From NCBI GenBank assembly GCA_905215655.1, contig CAJMQT010000002.1, forward strand, positions 1 to 33,728: a stretch of 33,728 bases of DNA. The letters run 5' to 3'. How positions within the stretch are numbered: position 1 is the stretch's first letter; every line of letters starts with the position of its first letter. Positions 9,101 to 15,782 of this stretch are shown here, one piece after another. A program made the translations under genes and the position numbers. The stretch is from an uncultured bacterium (GTDB taxonomy: Bacteria > Bacteroidota > Bacteroidia > Bacteroidales > Bacteroidaceae). The notes beneath the pieces are model-generated. The model saw only the letters and a list, made by a program, of their open reading frames with translations, made no database searches and was not told the DNA's origin.

Positions 9101-10745
9101 CAAGAACAGCAAGAAACTGATGGTAAGTGCCAGAACCAAGGACGGCAAAGCGTTCAAGCTGAAATACAAGACGCTGGACAACAACCGCATAAAGATTACG
9201 TCGAAGGTGGACACCACCATGACTCTGAAACTCACCGTAACGCCAAAACTGCCCGTTGAGGAGAAGAGCTGGTATAAGACGGCGCAGTGTATAGCCCGCG
9301 GACTGATGCTTGTGCGCAACGCAAGCTTCACTTATCGCGACCAGTACAGCATCTCGCTGCCGGGCTTTATGCCCGAGGTGGGCGACTTCTTCGGTCAGAA
9401 ACGTGGCGACATAATGTCTCCGGGACTCGATTTCGCTTTCGGTTTCGTCGACGACAGCTACATCGACAAGAGTCGTGAACGCGGCTGGCTGCTCAACGAC
9501 GAGAGCGTGGCGACGCCCGCGACGACAAGCCGCACCAAGGACCTACAGCTCAGAATGACGCTCGAACCGGTGAAGAACTTGAAGATAGACCTTAACGCCA
9601 GCCGCACGGAGACAAAGGCGAAGAGCATTCAGTACATGTATGAAGGCTCGCCGACCACGCAAAGCGGAACGCTGACAATGACCACAATAAGTCTGGGCAG
9701 CGCCTTCGAGAGCACGGGCGACGCCAACAACGGCTACCGCTCGGCTACCTTCGAGAAGTTCTGCAACTCGCTTGACGGCTTCCGCGAACGTGTCGAGGCG
9801 CAATACGCCAATACTGTCTATCCCGACGGAACGACGCTCGCCGGACAGAAGTTTGACCCTGCCAATGGCACCGTAAACAAGTACAGCGCCGACGTAATGA
9901 TACCTGCGTTCCTCTCGGCGTACACCAGCATGGGCGGCAACTCGCTGAGCATATTCCCCACGCTGTCGCGCCTGCTGCCCAACTGGACCGTGCGTTACAG
10001 CGGACTGGCACGCCTGCCGAAGATACGCGACATCTTCAAGAGCATAAACATCAACCACTCTTACAAGAGCATTTACGCCGTAGGCTCATACAGCTCGTTC
10101 TCCACTTACATGGAATACATGAACGGATTGGGCTTCATCAACGACGCCACAACCGGCAACCCCACGCCGAGCAGCATGTATAACGTCAGCACAGTAAGCA
10201 TCAACGAGGCGTTCTCGCCGCTGCTCGGAATAGACATGACGTTCAATAACAACCTTACCTGTAAGGTGGAATACCGCACCACGCGCGTGCTCAGCCTCAG
10301 TATGACGAGCATTCAGATCAACGAGGCTACCAGCAAAGACTGGGTGATAGGAATGGGTTACAAGATAAACAACTTCAAACTCTTCGGCGGCAAGCGCAAC
10401 CGTAAGGTGAAAACGAGGGGCAGCAAGACGGATGATGACAAAAACAAGACGCAAAGCACGACATCACGTAACCGCGGCTTCAACTCCGACCTCAATCTCC
10501 GTCTCGACCTGTCGTTCCGCAAACAGGCTGCAATCTGCCGCGACATAGCCTCCATGACCAGCTCGGCAAGCAGCGGCAACGACGCTTTCAAACTGTCGTT
10601 CTCGGCCGATTACGCCCTTTCACGCATGCTTACAATGAGTTTCTATTACGACCGTCAGACCAATACCCCGCTGCTTTCAAGCAGCAGTTATCCCACAACG
10701 ACGCAGGACTTCGGACTGAGCATGAAGTTCTCGCTCACGAGATGA
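3126..10745 (+). CDS. sprA: SprA, type IX secretion system outer-membrane translocon
   Basis: A giant 2539-residue protein, in the usual SprA range of about 2300-2550. SprA is the very large beta-barrel through which type IX secretion substrates cross the outer membrane. A signal peptide covers about residues 1-24 (hydrophobic stretch ending VASYA before FDVPLL). Family hallmarks include VEGYTVSNGRVFFPEAEPFG near residue 620, YIDDFENT near 857, SGEVWINELRL near 1521 and LPGFMPEVGDFFGQ near 2076. Alternating hydrophobic strands run to the C-terminal GLSMKFSLTR. A lysine/asparagine-rich insertion lies at about 1930-1985 and a second charged stretch just before residue 2450. The start is GTG inside GTGA, overlapping the ruvA stop. 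An adjacent ruvA is a known SprA context in this phylum. The window holds no other recognisable T9SS gene. Confidence 0.96.
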   Translation: MRKIRSIYGILMLLFAISVASYAFDVPLLQDNKTRRTAPKNPVADMMGKSDDDKTAKDADKKPVVDMAQVVIEDDSIPDSLLHPRWKIQRTTPITQADLDRNATDLSMPGNIKQEVVYNDTLNRYYIGSKMGDSYLSTPIAMTPDEYRKWSEKKEFDRFFRAKNDEILKEQGKEKFSFTDMHFDLGPAEKIFGPGGVRIKTQGTAELKFGVTLKEIDNPSLPIRNRKTTVMDFDEKINLSVNGKVGDKVNMNLNYNTDATFDYDAQNMKLKYEGKEDEIIKLVEGGNVSFPSNSSLVKGASSLFGIRTDLQFGKLTLQTIVSQKKSSSKSVSSKGGVQLTPFEFDAADYEENRHFFLSQYFREKYDGAMKTLPNVMTGITINRVEIWVTNKSGTTSNTRNIVALTDLGENTKVSNQQWGLTGMPVPSNNANTEYSTIVNGYSAARDIDQTSTVLDGLPGFVGGADYEKIESARLLNSSEYNVNNALGYVSLKTSLQTDQVLAVAYEYTYGGVTYQVGEFSTDIQDVNQALFVKSLKNTSNNPRQGNWDLMMKNVYYLASSVEKDKFRLDVKFQSDTAGVYINYIPEQQVKNQTIIKLLGADRLDNNNKANSNGYFDFVEGYTVSNGRVFFPEAEPFGEYMYNALVSKGVAHDIAMKYSFTELYDSTKTIAKQIAEKDKYQLVGQYRGTSANVISLGAYNVPQGSVVVTAGGVTLTEGSDYSVDYSAGEVTILNQSIIDAGTAVNVSLESNTDYAQQRKTLLGMNWQYDFSKNFQLSGTIQHLSEQSLTTKVSMGAEPLNNTLWGININWKKESQWLTNMLDKLPFLHCTQPSHISFTGEFAQLIAGQASGVQDNASYIDDFENTKSTIDVSTPTSWVLSSVPSMFSEQSDKTTLTSGYNRALLAWYKIDPLFTRRSSSLTPSHIKSDLNQLSNYYVREVYVNELFPNRYTSSYSGTTPTLPILNLAFYPTERGPYNFDSNLNYDGTLPNPLMRWGGMMRKLETSDFETANIEYIEFWLLDPFIYTNEQADANQYGGDLYFNLGEVSEDILRDGKKFYESGMPVDGSSSFTTTQWGKIPTQATVTYAFATTGGSRALQDVGYNGLTDEEERAFGPYQEFLSAIQGKVSPAQLDSIMNDPANDDYHYFRGSDFDRIQASILQRYKRINNPQGNSPDSDSRNESYDTSYKTTPDVEDINQDYTLNEYERYYQYKVSIRPGDLVVGQNFIVDKRETYPGLRNGGQGHATWYQFRIPLDEFESRVGSISDFTSIRFMRMFLTNFQKPIVLRFGNLDLVRGEWRVYEQSLSNGSNETGTLIASAVNIEENNDKSPVNYVLPPGIRRGQDPTQPQLTEDNEQALDLVVNNLSTGEAKAVYKNSTLDVRQYKRLQMFVHANAMEQNTTNLTDNQLAVFVRLGSDYKNNYYEYEIPLKLTAPGKYSRYSPADCKAVWPEENMLDVPLSVFTALKKARNKAKGQGLASYNVAYSTYDEDKPNNKISIMGNPTLGEIKTMVVGVRNLSGEIKSGEVWINELRLKEYNNKGGWAAQGTLNVQLSDFGSVNATGKIITEGFGGIEDGVAARAQDDYKTYSVTANLELGKFFPDKAKVTAPLYYSITREESRPKYNPLDTDMLLDDALDAAGSAHERDSIESIAVTKTKNTNFSLSNVRVGIKTKRHPMPYDPANFSFSYSHSHRHTSGETTVYEDEHNWRGALNYSYTPVYKPFEPFKKMIKSRSKWYDILKRFGINWLPQNVAFNTEMVRNYYELQERDMESTEGNKLPLTFSEQFLWNREFSIRWDLTKNLHASFSSATHAEIEEPYTPVNKDLYPDRYSAWKDSVWTSIKEFGRPLDYNQTFTASYQLPLNLIPIFDWINSDASYNSTYSWTRGTDLEDGTSLGNAIAMNRTYNINGTFNLEKLYNHVPFLKKANDRFNKTPRLTRNNNKQKRTQQKAKNGKDGDKNKDGDNKEKNILPKNKRSFEKEIVLKPDTTITVSHGKNSKKLMVSARTKDGKAFKLKYKTLDNNRIKITSKVDTTMTLKLTVTPKLPVEEKSWYKTAQCIARGLMLVRNASFTYRDQYSISLPGFMPEVGDFFGQKRGDIMSPGLDFAFGFVDDSYIDKSRERGWLLNDESVATPATTSRTKDLQLRMTLEPVKNLKIDLNASRTETKAKSIQYMYEGSPTTQSGTLTMTTISLGSAFESTGDANNGYRSATFEKFCNSLDGFRERVEAQYANTVYPDGTTLAGQKFDPANGTVNKYSADVMIPAFLSAYTSMGGNSLSIFPTLSRLLPNWTVRYSGLARLPKIRDIFKSININHSYKSIYAVGSYSSFSTYMEYMNGLGFINDATTGNPTPSSMYNVSTVSINEAFSPLLGIDMTFNNNLTCKVEYRTTRVLSLSMTSIQINEATSKDWVIGMGYKINNFKLFGGKRNRKVKTRGSKTDDDKNKTQSTTSRNRGFNSDLNLRLDLSFRKQAAICRDIASMTSSASSGNDAFKLSFSADYALSRMLTMSFYYDRQTNTPLLSSSSYPTTTQDFGLSMKFSLTR

Positions 10746-10773
10746 CGCGCACGCAATAAACCTTTCATTTTCC

Positions 10774-10876
10774 AAAAGACCGCACTTACGATTGTAAAAG
10801 GTAGCCTTTTATCTTCCGAAAGGTTACCTTTTACAATGCAAAAGGCGGTCTTTTACCGTGTAAAAGACCGCCTTTT
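10774..10876. repeat. 22-bp-period palindrome array (family A), five units
   Basis: Units start at 10774, 10796, 10818, 10840 and 10862, again exactly 22 bp apart. Cores are ACCGC (first unit, right half changed to ACTTA), GTAGC, GTTAC, GCGGT and ACCGC. Units 4 and 5 are perfect 15-bp reverse complements across a 7-nt spacer, and units 2 and 3 nearly so, making strong tandem hairpins just after the sprA stop. A tail at 10877-10950 (containing GGAAAAGCTTTTGAAAT and ACGGATTGTAAGG) recurs behind the array at 15680. Confidence 0.88.
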
Positions 10877-10963
10877 GTAAAACGGTTGATTGTCAATGAA
10901 AATCGAAAGGAAAAGCTTTTGAAATATTACGGATTGTAAGGAAAAGCGTTATTTTAAGAAAAC

Positions 10964-11070
10964 AGGAGTATAGAAGAAAAGGAGTACAAGAGTGCAGACA
11001 ATGGCATTGTAGATCGTTATATCCAAAAGCTATTGTCTGAACTCTTGTACTCCTTTACTTCTATACTCCT
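10964..11070. terminator. Long perfect-looking hairpin between convergent sprA and pepD
   Basis: A 42-bp arm at 10964-11005 is the reverse complement of 11029-11070 at 39 of 42 positions, with a 23-nt loop. Each arm is itself made of degenerate 7- to 8-bp repeats (AGGAGTA, TAGAAGA, AAAGGAGT, ACAAGAG). It fills the gap between two convergent genes and ends 11 bp before the pepD stop, so a bidirectional terminator is the likeliest role. It resembles the other heptad hairpins in design but not in exact sequence. Confidence 0.75.
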
Positions 11071-11080
11071 TATTATATTC

Positions 11081-12538
11081 TTACTTCTCTGGTATCGCCT
11101 CTAACGTTGCGGTAAGCAAAGCCCAGAACTTTGACGCCGAGGGGATGTAGGCGCGCTCGTTGGGCGTGTGAGGAGACAGCAGCGTCGGTCCGAACGAGCA
11201 GATGTCGAGGTTCGGATACTTTGAAAGGATAATGCTGCATTCCAGTCCTGCGTGAACCACCTGCACCAGAGGCTCCTCCTTGAAGAGGTCTTTGTATATG
11301 CCGCTCATCACCTTTATAAGCTCGCTGTCGGGGTTCGGATCCCAGCCTCCGTAGGCTCCGCCAAACTCGACCTTCATGCCTGCCATGTTGAAACAGCTTT
11401 CAAGAGATGTAGCAAGCTCGTCTTTCATCGTCTCGCTCGCGCTGCGTGCCAGTATCTTTACAGCCGCTTTGCCGTCGGCGATGTCTACTATCGCGAGGTT
11501 TGAAGACGTCTCTACGATGGTCGGCATTGACGGGATGTAGCGCCATACGCCGTTGTGCGCCGCGTAGATGGCGTCGACAAGGTTGTCTGCGATGTCCTGC
11601 GGCACTATGCCGGCGGGTCTTTCAACCTCTTCTACGATAACGTCGATGCCGTTTTCAATGCCCTTATATTCGGCGTTGAACGTCTCTTTATAGTCTGCCG
11701 CAATGTCTTTCAGGTCGTCAACGTTCTCCTTCGGCAGCGTCAGAACAGCCTCCGCCTCAAACGGAATGGCGTTGCGCATGTTGCCGCCGTGCCATGTCGC
11801 GAGGCAAGCGTCGTCTTCCGAGATGGCGTCACGCACGATGCGAACGAGCATTTTGTTTGCGTTGCCTCTGCCTTCGCCGATCTCCAAGCCCGAGTGACCG
11901 CCTTTAAGACCTTTCACCGTAATCTTTACGGCGGCGTCATCCTTGTCAGTCTCAGCCTCTTTATATCCCAAGGTGGCTGTTATGTCTACGCCTCCGGCGC
12001 TTCCGATAATCATCTCTTTGTCCTGTTCCGTGTCCAGATTGAGCAGTATTTCGCCTGTCAGCATGCCCGGTTTCAGACCGTTCGCACCGTACATTCCCGT
12101 CTCTTCGTCGGCTGTGATGAGGGCTTCCAGCGGACCGTGTTTAAGGTCTTTCGCCTCCATTATCGCCATTATCGCCGCTACTCCCAGTCCGTTGTCGGCT
12201 CCGAGGGTTGTGCCTTTCGCCTTTACCCACTCTCCGTCGATATATGTTTCGAGAGGATCCGTCTCAAAGTTGTGCGTGCTTGTCTTCTCTTTCTGCGGCA
12301 CCATGTCCATGTGTGCTTGCAGGATTACCACCTTACGGTTCTCCATTCCTGGCGTCGCGGGTTTGCGCATGACAATATTTTCGGCGTCATCTTTAAACGC
12401 TTCTACTCCCGCTTGTTTCGCAAAGTCAAGCAAGAATTGTTGTACTTTCTCCAAATGTCCTGACGGACGGGGCACCTGTGTCAGTGCATCAAAGTTCTTC
12501 CAGATGCACTCCGGTTTAAGATTTCTGATTTCGCTCAT
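11081..12538 (-). CDS. pepD: Aminoacyl-histidine dipeptidase (beta-Ala-His dipeptidase), M20 family
   Basis: A 485-residue cytosolic metallopeptidase matching PepD in length and layout. It hydrolyses Xaa-His dipeptides, including carnosine, and other unblocked dipeptides. The di-zinc site is readable: His76 and Asp78 in QAHMDMV, bridging Asp115 in LGADNG, the catalytic Glu145-Glu146 pair in ADEETGMYGA, and Asp169 in LNLDTE. A C-terminal metal histidine is expected in SPHTPNERA. The lid/dimerisation domain inserts at about 190-380 (KGGHSGLEIGEGRGNANK is its start). There is no signal peptide. It is co-directional with, and 134 bp downstream of, the YbhN-type gene. The gap holds a hairpin repeat, so it may be transcribed separately. 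Confidence 0.95.
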   Translation of the reverse strand: MSEIRNLKPECIWKNFDALTQVPRPSGHLEKVQQFLLDFAKQAGVEAFKDDAENIVMRKPATPGMENRKVVILQAHMDMVPQKEKTSTHNFETDPLETYIDGEWVKAKGTTLGADNGLGVAAIMAIMEAKDLKHGPLEALITADEETGMYGANGLKPGMLTGEILLNLDTEQDKEMIIGSAGGVDITATLGYKEAETDKDDAAVKITVKGLKGGHSGLEIGEGRGNANKMLVRIVRDAISEDDACLATWHGGNMRNAIPFEAEAVLTLPKENVDDLKDIAADYKETFNAEYKGIENGIDVIVEEVERPAGIVPQDIADNLVDAIYAAHNGVWRYIPSMPTIVETSSNLAIVDIADGKAAVKILARSASETMKDELATSLESCFNMAGMKVEFGGAYGGWDPNPDSELIKVMSGIYKDLFKEEPLVQVVHAGLECSIILSKYPNLDICSFGPTLLSPHTPNERAYIPSASKFWALLTATLEAIPEK

Positions 12539-12571
12539 AGTAAAATGATTTTATAGAGTTATTTTTTTAAG

Positions 12572-12712
12572 TTGACAAGGGACGAGTTGACGAGTAAACA
12601 AGCTTATTACCTTGTTGCTTGCCTCCTTGCCAATCAGGCTCGTTTACTTGTCCCTCGTTGCTCATTTCCTTGCTAATAAAGCTCGTTTACTCGTCCCTTG
12701 TTTACTCGTTTA
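12572..12712. repeat. Inverted heptad-type repeat (family C) running into a coding region
   Basis: The left arm (12572-12606) contains GACAAGGGACGAGT and GACGAGTAAACAAGCTT. The right arm (12677-12712) contains the complements AAGCTCGTTTACTCG and TCCCTTGTTTACTCG. A related copy, GCTCGTTTACTTGTCCCTCG, lies between them at 12638-12657. Arms show a 7-bp rhythm (ACTCGTT and similar). The right arm lies inside the 3' end of the YbhN-type gene and encodes its last residues and stop codon. The element may terminate that transcript ahead of pepD. Confidence 0.7.
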
Positions 12713-13701
12713 CTTTTAAAAACCCTTGTAAATGCCAGCGCGCACCAAGCGTAAATGCCGAGCGCGATGACCAGCATTGTCTGCACAGAGTGTACGATAA
12801 GCACGAAGTAAAGGGCGTTTATGTCGCTTACGCCGTAAAGGATGAGCATTGTTTTAACGGCGAAATGCCACGGACCGGCGCCGTTGGGCGTAGGAACAAT
12901 CACGGCAATGCTGCCTACCACGAATGTCACCAAGGCGCAGTCGATGCCCAAATCGGCGGTAAAGTCGAAGCAGAAGAACGTCAGATAATAGTGCAGAAAG
13001 TAGCAAAGCCATATTCCGAGGGTGTAAAACGTGAAGAGCGGGATGTTCTTCACGCTCTTCAAGGACATCACGCCCTGCCATATTCCGCCCATCGTAGCCT
13101 TCATCTTGTTATACACCGCCAGCCTTTTAAGCAGCAGATGGAGCAGCAGCAGGGCGGCTACGGCACACACGGCAGTGACGATATAGCCCGTTGAGGAGAA
13201 CCTGCCGAGCAGCGTCTCCATGCTTGTGCCCGTGCGGGTGAAGAATGTCGAGAAGACGCCCATCTGCAAAACGAGCAGCAGGGCGGTGATAATGCCCATC
13301 AGGAGGGTGTCTATCGCCCGCTCCGTCACTACGGTTCCGAGAGCCTTCGAGAACGATATGCCGTCATATCTTTTAAGCACTCCGCAGCGCGTAAACTCTC
13401 CGATGCGGGGTATTACGAGGCTTGCCGCGTAAGATAGGAAAATCGAATGCAGCGCCACCGACGTCCTCGGGTGCTCCCCGACGGGGTCAAGAGTCTGCCG
13501 CCAGCGCCATCCGCGGAACATCTGGGCAAGTATTCCGAAGGGAAAAGAGAGCAACATCCACGTCCAGTCCATCTCGTTCAAGAGCACGTTCTTTATGCTT
13601 TTGAAGTCGAAGTCGCGGTACATCCAATAGAGAATTGCTCCGCCAAGCAGCAGCGGAAAGGCTATTTTCAGTATGTTGTTTATGATGTTTTTCAAGCTCA
13701 C
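12673..13701 (-). CDS. YbhN/LPG-synthase-like flippase-domain membrane protein
   Basis: A 342-residue integral membrane protein with about eight hydrophobic helices, fitting the lysylphosphatidylglycerol synthase TM region/UPF0104 (YbhN, AglD2-like) family. Family marks seen: RGWRWRQTL near residue 65, VIPRIGEFTRCGVLKRY near 95-112, TVVTERAID near 120-130 and PTPNGAGPWHFAVK near 270. There is no catalytic C-terminal LPG-synthase domain, so it is the membrane half only, a presumed lipid or glycolipid transporter of unknown substrate. It starts 26 bp after the TlpA-like gene and is probably in its operon. The last 10-13 residues (ending GRVNELY) are encoded by an intergenic-type hairpin repeat, so the native C-terminus has probably been replaced. 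Confidence 0.85.
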   Translation of the reverse strand: MSLKNIINNILKIAFPLLLGGAILYWMYRDFDFKSIKNVLLNEMDWTWMLLSFPFGILAQMFRGWRWRQTLDPVGEHPRTSVALHSIFLSYAASLVIPRIGEFTRCGVLKRYDGISFSKALGTVVTERAIDTLLMGIITALLLVLQMGVFSTFFTRTGTSMETLLGRFSSTGYIVTAVCAVAALLLLHLLLKRLAVYNKMKATMGGIWQGVMSLKSVKNIPLFTFYTLGIWLCYFLHYYLTFFCFDFTADLGIDCALVTFVVGSIAVIVPTPNGAGPWHFAVKTMLILYGVSDINALYFVLIVHSVQTMLVIALGIYAWCALAFTRVFKSKRVNKGRVNELY

Positions 13702-13727
13702 TTTATGTCAGTGCTCCCTTCAAAGGA

Positions 13728-14807
13728 TTAAAATCCGTATATCTCTTTGAGTTTTTCGCCCAGTTTTTCGGCTCTTAAATCAACGGCGACGATAACGCCA
13801 TTGCCGTCCAAGAGCACGTTGGCGGGTATCGACATTATGCCGTATGTCGCGGCGGCAGCCGACTTCCAGCCTTTCAGGTCGCTTATGTTGTGCCATTTCA
13901 TGCCTATCTGTTTGATGGCGGAGGTCCATGCTTCGGCTTTCGTATCGAATGATATGCCTACTACATCAAAGCCTTTGGCATGATATTTCTCATAGTTCGC
14001 CACGACATTGGGCATCTCCTGACGGCACGGTCCGCACCAGCTCGCCCAGAAATCCACCAACACATAGTTGCCTTTACCACACCATTCGCTCAGCTGCCGC
14101 GGCTTTCCGTCGGTGTCGTTCATCGTCAGGTCGGTGAATGATTTGCCCGGAAGTCGCTTTTCAAGAGCCGTGAGCAGCTTCTTCGGACGCTCTGCGGCGG
14201 GATGGTTATAATAAGGTGCGGCGGGGTCAAGTATCTCTTTCAGTTCGTTGTAATCGAGCGAATACATCACCTGTCCGAGGAATGCGGCGGGTACGAGGTT
14301 GTCCTTGTTCGCCTTTATCGCCGTCAGAAGGTCTGCGTTCATAGCTTCTTCGAACTTGTCAAGTTCGGCAATCACCTCTTTCAGGCGTGCCTGTGCGGCC
14401 GGCGTGTTGTCTCCTCTCAACGCGCGGTATTCGTTCATCAGCTTTGCTGCCGACTCGTTGTATTTCTCCAAGCCCAGTTCTACGGCGAAGAGTTTTTTGT
14501 TCAGTTCCGAACCGTCGAGCGTCTTGTTGGCAAAGTTCAGGGCAACGGGTGTGCCGTCGTTGAACACATCATAACTTTCGTCGCCGGCTCTGAGCGTCAT
14601 TACCGCCTTGTCGGATTGGTTGCCCCTCATGGCGAACTGTCCTTCGTTTACCTTCGCGCTGTCTTTCGGCGCGCGTTGTCCTGAGAGGTAGAGATAAACC
14701 GTTTTCACTCCGTCGGGTACTCTTCCCGCTATCTGGTAAGCCGTTTCTTGTGCCTGAACGGCAAGTGCCGCCATAGCCAGGACGGCTGTAATAAGATGTT
14801 TCTTCAT
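13728..14807 (-). CDS. DUF4369-TlpA thioredoxin-fold lipid/periplasmic disulfide reductase
   Basis: A 359-residue exported protein. A signal peptide (1-20, ending AVQAQ) is followed by a DUF4369-type beta domain (about 23-115), a helical linker (115-215) and a C-terminal TlpA/AhpC-TSA thioredoxin fold (about 222-359). The redox motif is WCGPC, with cysteines 258 and 261. The cis-Pro loop reads SIPANVLLD. This architecture is abundant in Bacteroidota and is thought to reduce periplasmic disulfides or support cytochrome and outer-membrane protein maturation. The partner is not evident here. It has a strong promoter just upstream and is the first gene of a probable operon with the YbhN-type gene. 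Confidence 0.9.
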   Translation of the reverse strand: MKKHLITAVLAMAALAVQAQETAYQIAGRVPDGVKTVYLYLSGQRAPKDSAKVNEGQFAMRGNQSDKAVMTLRAGDESYDVFNDGTPVALNFANKTLDGSELNKKLFAVELGLEKYNESAAKLMNEYRALRGDNTPAAQARLKEVIAELDKFEEAMNADLLTAIKANKDNLVPAAFLGQVMYSLDYNELKEILDPAAPYYNHPAAERPKKLLTALEKRLPGKSFTDLTMNDTDGKPRQLSEWCGKGNYVLVDFWASWCGPCRQEMPNVVANYEKYHAKGFDVVGISFDTKAEAWTSAIKQIGMKWHNISDLKGWKSAAAATYGIMSIPANVLLDGNGVIVAVDLRAEKLGEKLKEIYGF

Positions 14808-14836
14808 ATTTTTATTTCTTCGCTTTATGTATTATG

Positions 14837-14868
14837 CAAAGTTATCAATAAATGCTTTGCAGGGCAAA
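14837..14868 (-). promoter_or_regulatory. Promoter of the DUF4369-TlpA gene
   Basis: On the minus strand TTTG (14865-14868) and TAACTTTG (14837-14844) are separated by 20 bp, an excellent fit to the Bacteroidota sigma-70 promoter. The -7 box lies 29 bp before the ATG, predicting a short leader of about 20 nt. Confidence 0.68.
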
Positions 14869-14907
14869 CAAATGTTTCCAAATGCGCTGTTTGTTAATGA
14901 TTTTTAT

Positions 14908-14915
14908 TACTTTTG
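14908..14915 (+). promoter_or_regulatory. Candidate -7 box for the queuosine precursor transporter gene
   Basis: TACTTTTG fits TAnnTTTG. The nearest TTTG (14890-14893) leaves only 14 bp, shorter than usual, so the -33 part is weak. If used, transcription would begin near 14922, exactly at the hairpin listed at 14921. Confidence 0.42.
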
Positions 14916-14920
14916 CATCC

Positions 14921-14950
14921 GAAAAAGTTGCCTCGGGCAACGATTTTTTT
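14921..14950 (+). terminator. Terminator-like hairpin in the leader of the queuosine transporter gene
   Basis: GTTGCC (14927-14932), loop TCG, GGCAAC (14936-14941), preceded by AAAAA and followed two bases later by seven Ts. This is a textbook intrinsic-terminator shape, placed between the candidate promoter and the start codon at 14989. It may be an attenuator, a 5' stabilising hairpin, or a terminator of some other transcript. It does not match the preQ1 riboswitch consensus. Confidence 0.55.
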
Positions 14951-14988
14951 ATTCAGAGTGCTTGATATACCTCTTTAAAAACAAGAAA

Positions 14989-15669
14989 ATGAGAAACGAA
15001 CGACAACGTGTCAGTGTGCTGTTCATGCTTTTCAGCATACTGTTCTGCGTTTGCCTGATAACGGCAAACGTGCTGGAAACAAAGCAAATAGCCATCGGTA
15101 AACTTAATATCACGGGCGGACTGCTCGTCTTTCCCGTGTCTTACATCATCAACGACTGCGTCTGCGAGGTGTGGGGATACGCCAAGGCGCGGCTGCTGAT
15201 ATGGACGGGCTTCGCCATGAACTTTATCTTCGTGGTGTTCGGAGCCCTTGCCGACGCCATTCCCGGCGCGCCATATTGGACCAACGACGCGGGTTTTCAT
15301 GCCATCTTCGGCCTCGCCCCGCGCATAGCGGCGGCGTCGTTTGTCGCCTTTCTTGCCGGTTCTTTCATCAACGCTTACGTGATGAGCCGTATGAAACTGG
15401 CGTCGGACGGGCGCCACTTCTCCCTCCGTGCCATCGTGAGCACCGTGTTCGGAGAGACTGCCGACTCGCTGATATTCTTCCCCTTGGCACTCTCCGGCGT
15501 CGTGCCGGCAACGGAGATGGCGTCGCTGATCATATCTCAGGTAATCCTGAAAACGCTTTACGAGATAATAATCCTGCCCGTAACGATCCGCGTGGTGAGG
15601 AAGACGAAAGAGCATGAAGGCAGCGATGTCTACGACAATGATACCGATTACAGATTTTGGAAACTTTGA
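14989..15669 (+). CDS. Queuosine precursor transporter, YhhQ/VUT family
   Basis: A 226-residue inner-membrane protein with about six hydrophobic helices, of the VUT/YhhQ (DUF165) family that imports queuosine precursors such as preQ0, preQ1 or queuine. Family marks include ANVLETKQI near residue 22, the VSYIINDCVCEVWGYAKAR segment near 46-65, and the late GETADSLIFFPLA segment. I choose the ATG at 14989, not the in-frame ATG at 14827: the extra 54 codons would run through the leader hairpin and promoter box and add a non-conserved N-terminus. queF lies 297 bp downstream on the same strand, supporting the queuosine role. Which precursor it carries cannot be told. Confidence 0.88.
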   Translation: MRNERQRVSVLFMLFSILFCVCLITANVLETKQIAIGKLNITGGLLVFPVSYIINDCVCEVWGYAKARLLIWTGFAMNFIFVVFGALADAIPGAPYWTNDAGFHAIFGLAPRIAAASFVAFLAGSFINAYVMSRMKLASDGRHFSLRAIVSTVFGETADSLIFFPLALSGVVPATEMASLIISQVILKTLYEIIILPVTIRVVRKTKEHEGSDVYDNDTDYRFWKL

Positions 15670-15679
15670 ACGGTATTCC

Positions 15680-15782
15680 AAAAGACCGTACTTACGATTT
15701 TAAAAGGTAGCCTTTTACCTTGCAAAAGGTAGCCTTTCACACGTTAAAAGACGGTCTTTTGCAAGGTAAAAGACCGCCTTTT
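15680..15782. repeat. 22-bp-period palindrome array (family A), five units, between the transporter gene and queF
   Basis: Units start at 15680, 15702, 15724, 15746 and 15768. Cores are ACCGT (first unit, right half ACTTA), GTAGC, GTAGC, ACGGT and ACCGC. Spacers 2 (ACCTTGC) and 4 (GCAAGGT) are exact reverse complements, so units 2-3 and 4-5 can fold into one large imperfect hairpin around the third spacer. The tail at 15783-15845 (CTGTAAGGAAAAGCTTTTG, then ACGGATTGTAAG) matches that after the 10774 array. The remaining bases to 15966 show no gene and no clear promoter for queF. Confidence 0.88.

Noticed and set aside
14827..14988. Upstream ATG giving a 54-residue longer queuosine transporter
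   Set aside because: The extension would translate the promoter box and terminator-like hairpin and lacks family similarity; the ATG at 14989 gives the expected length.
14921..14988. preQ1 riboswitch upstream of the queuosine transporter
   Set aside because: The leader lacks the preQ1-I pattern of a small C-rich loop followed by an A-rich 3' tail pairing back to it, and is too short for preQ1-II or -III.
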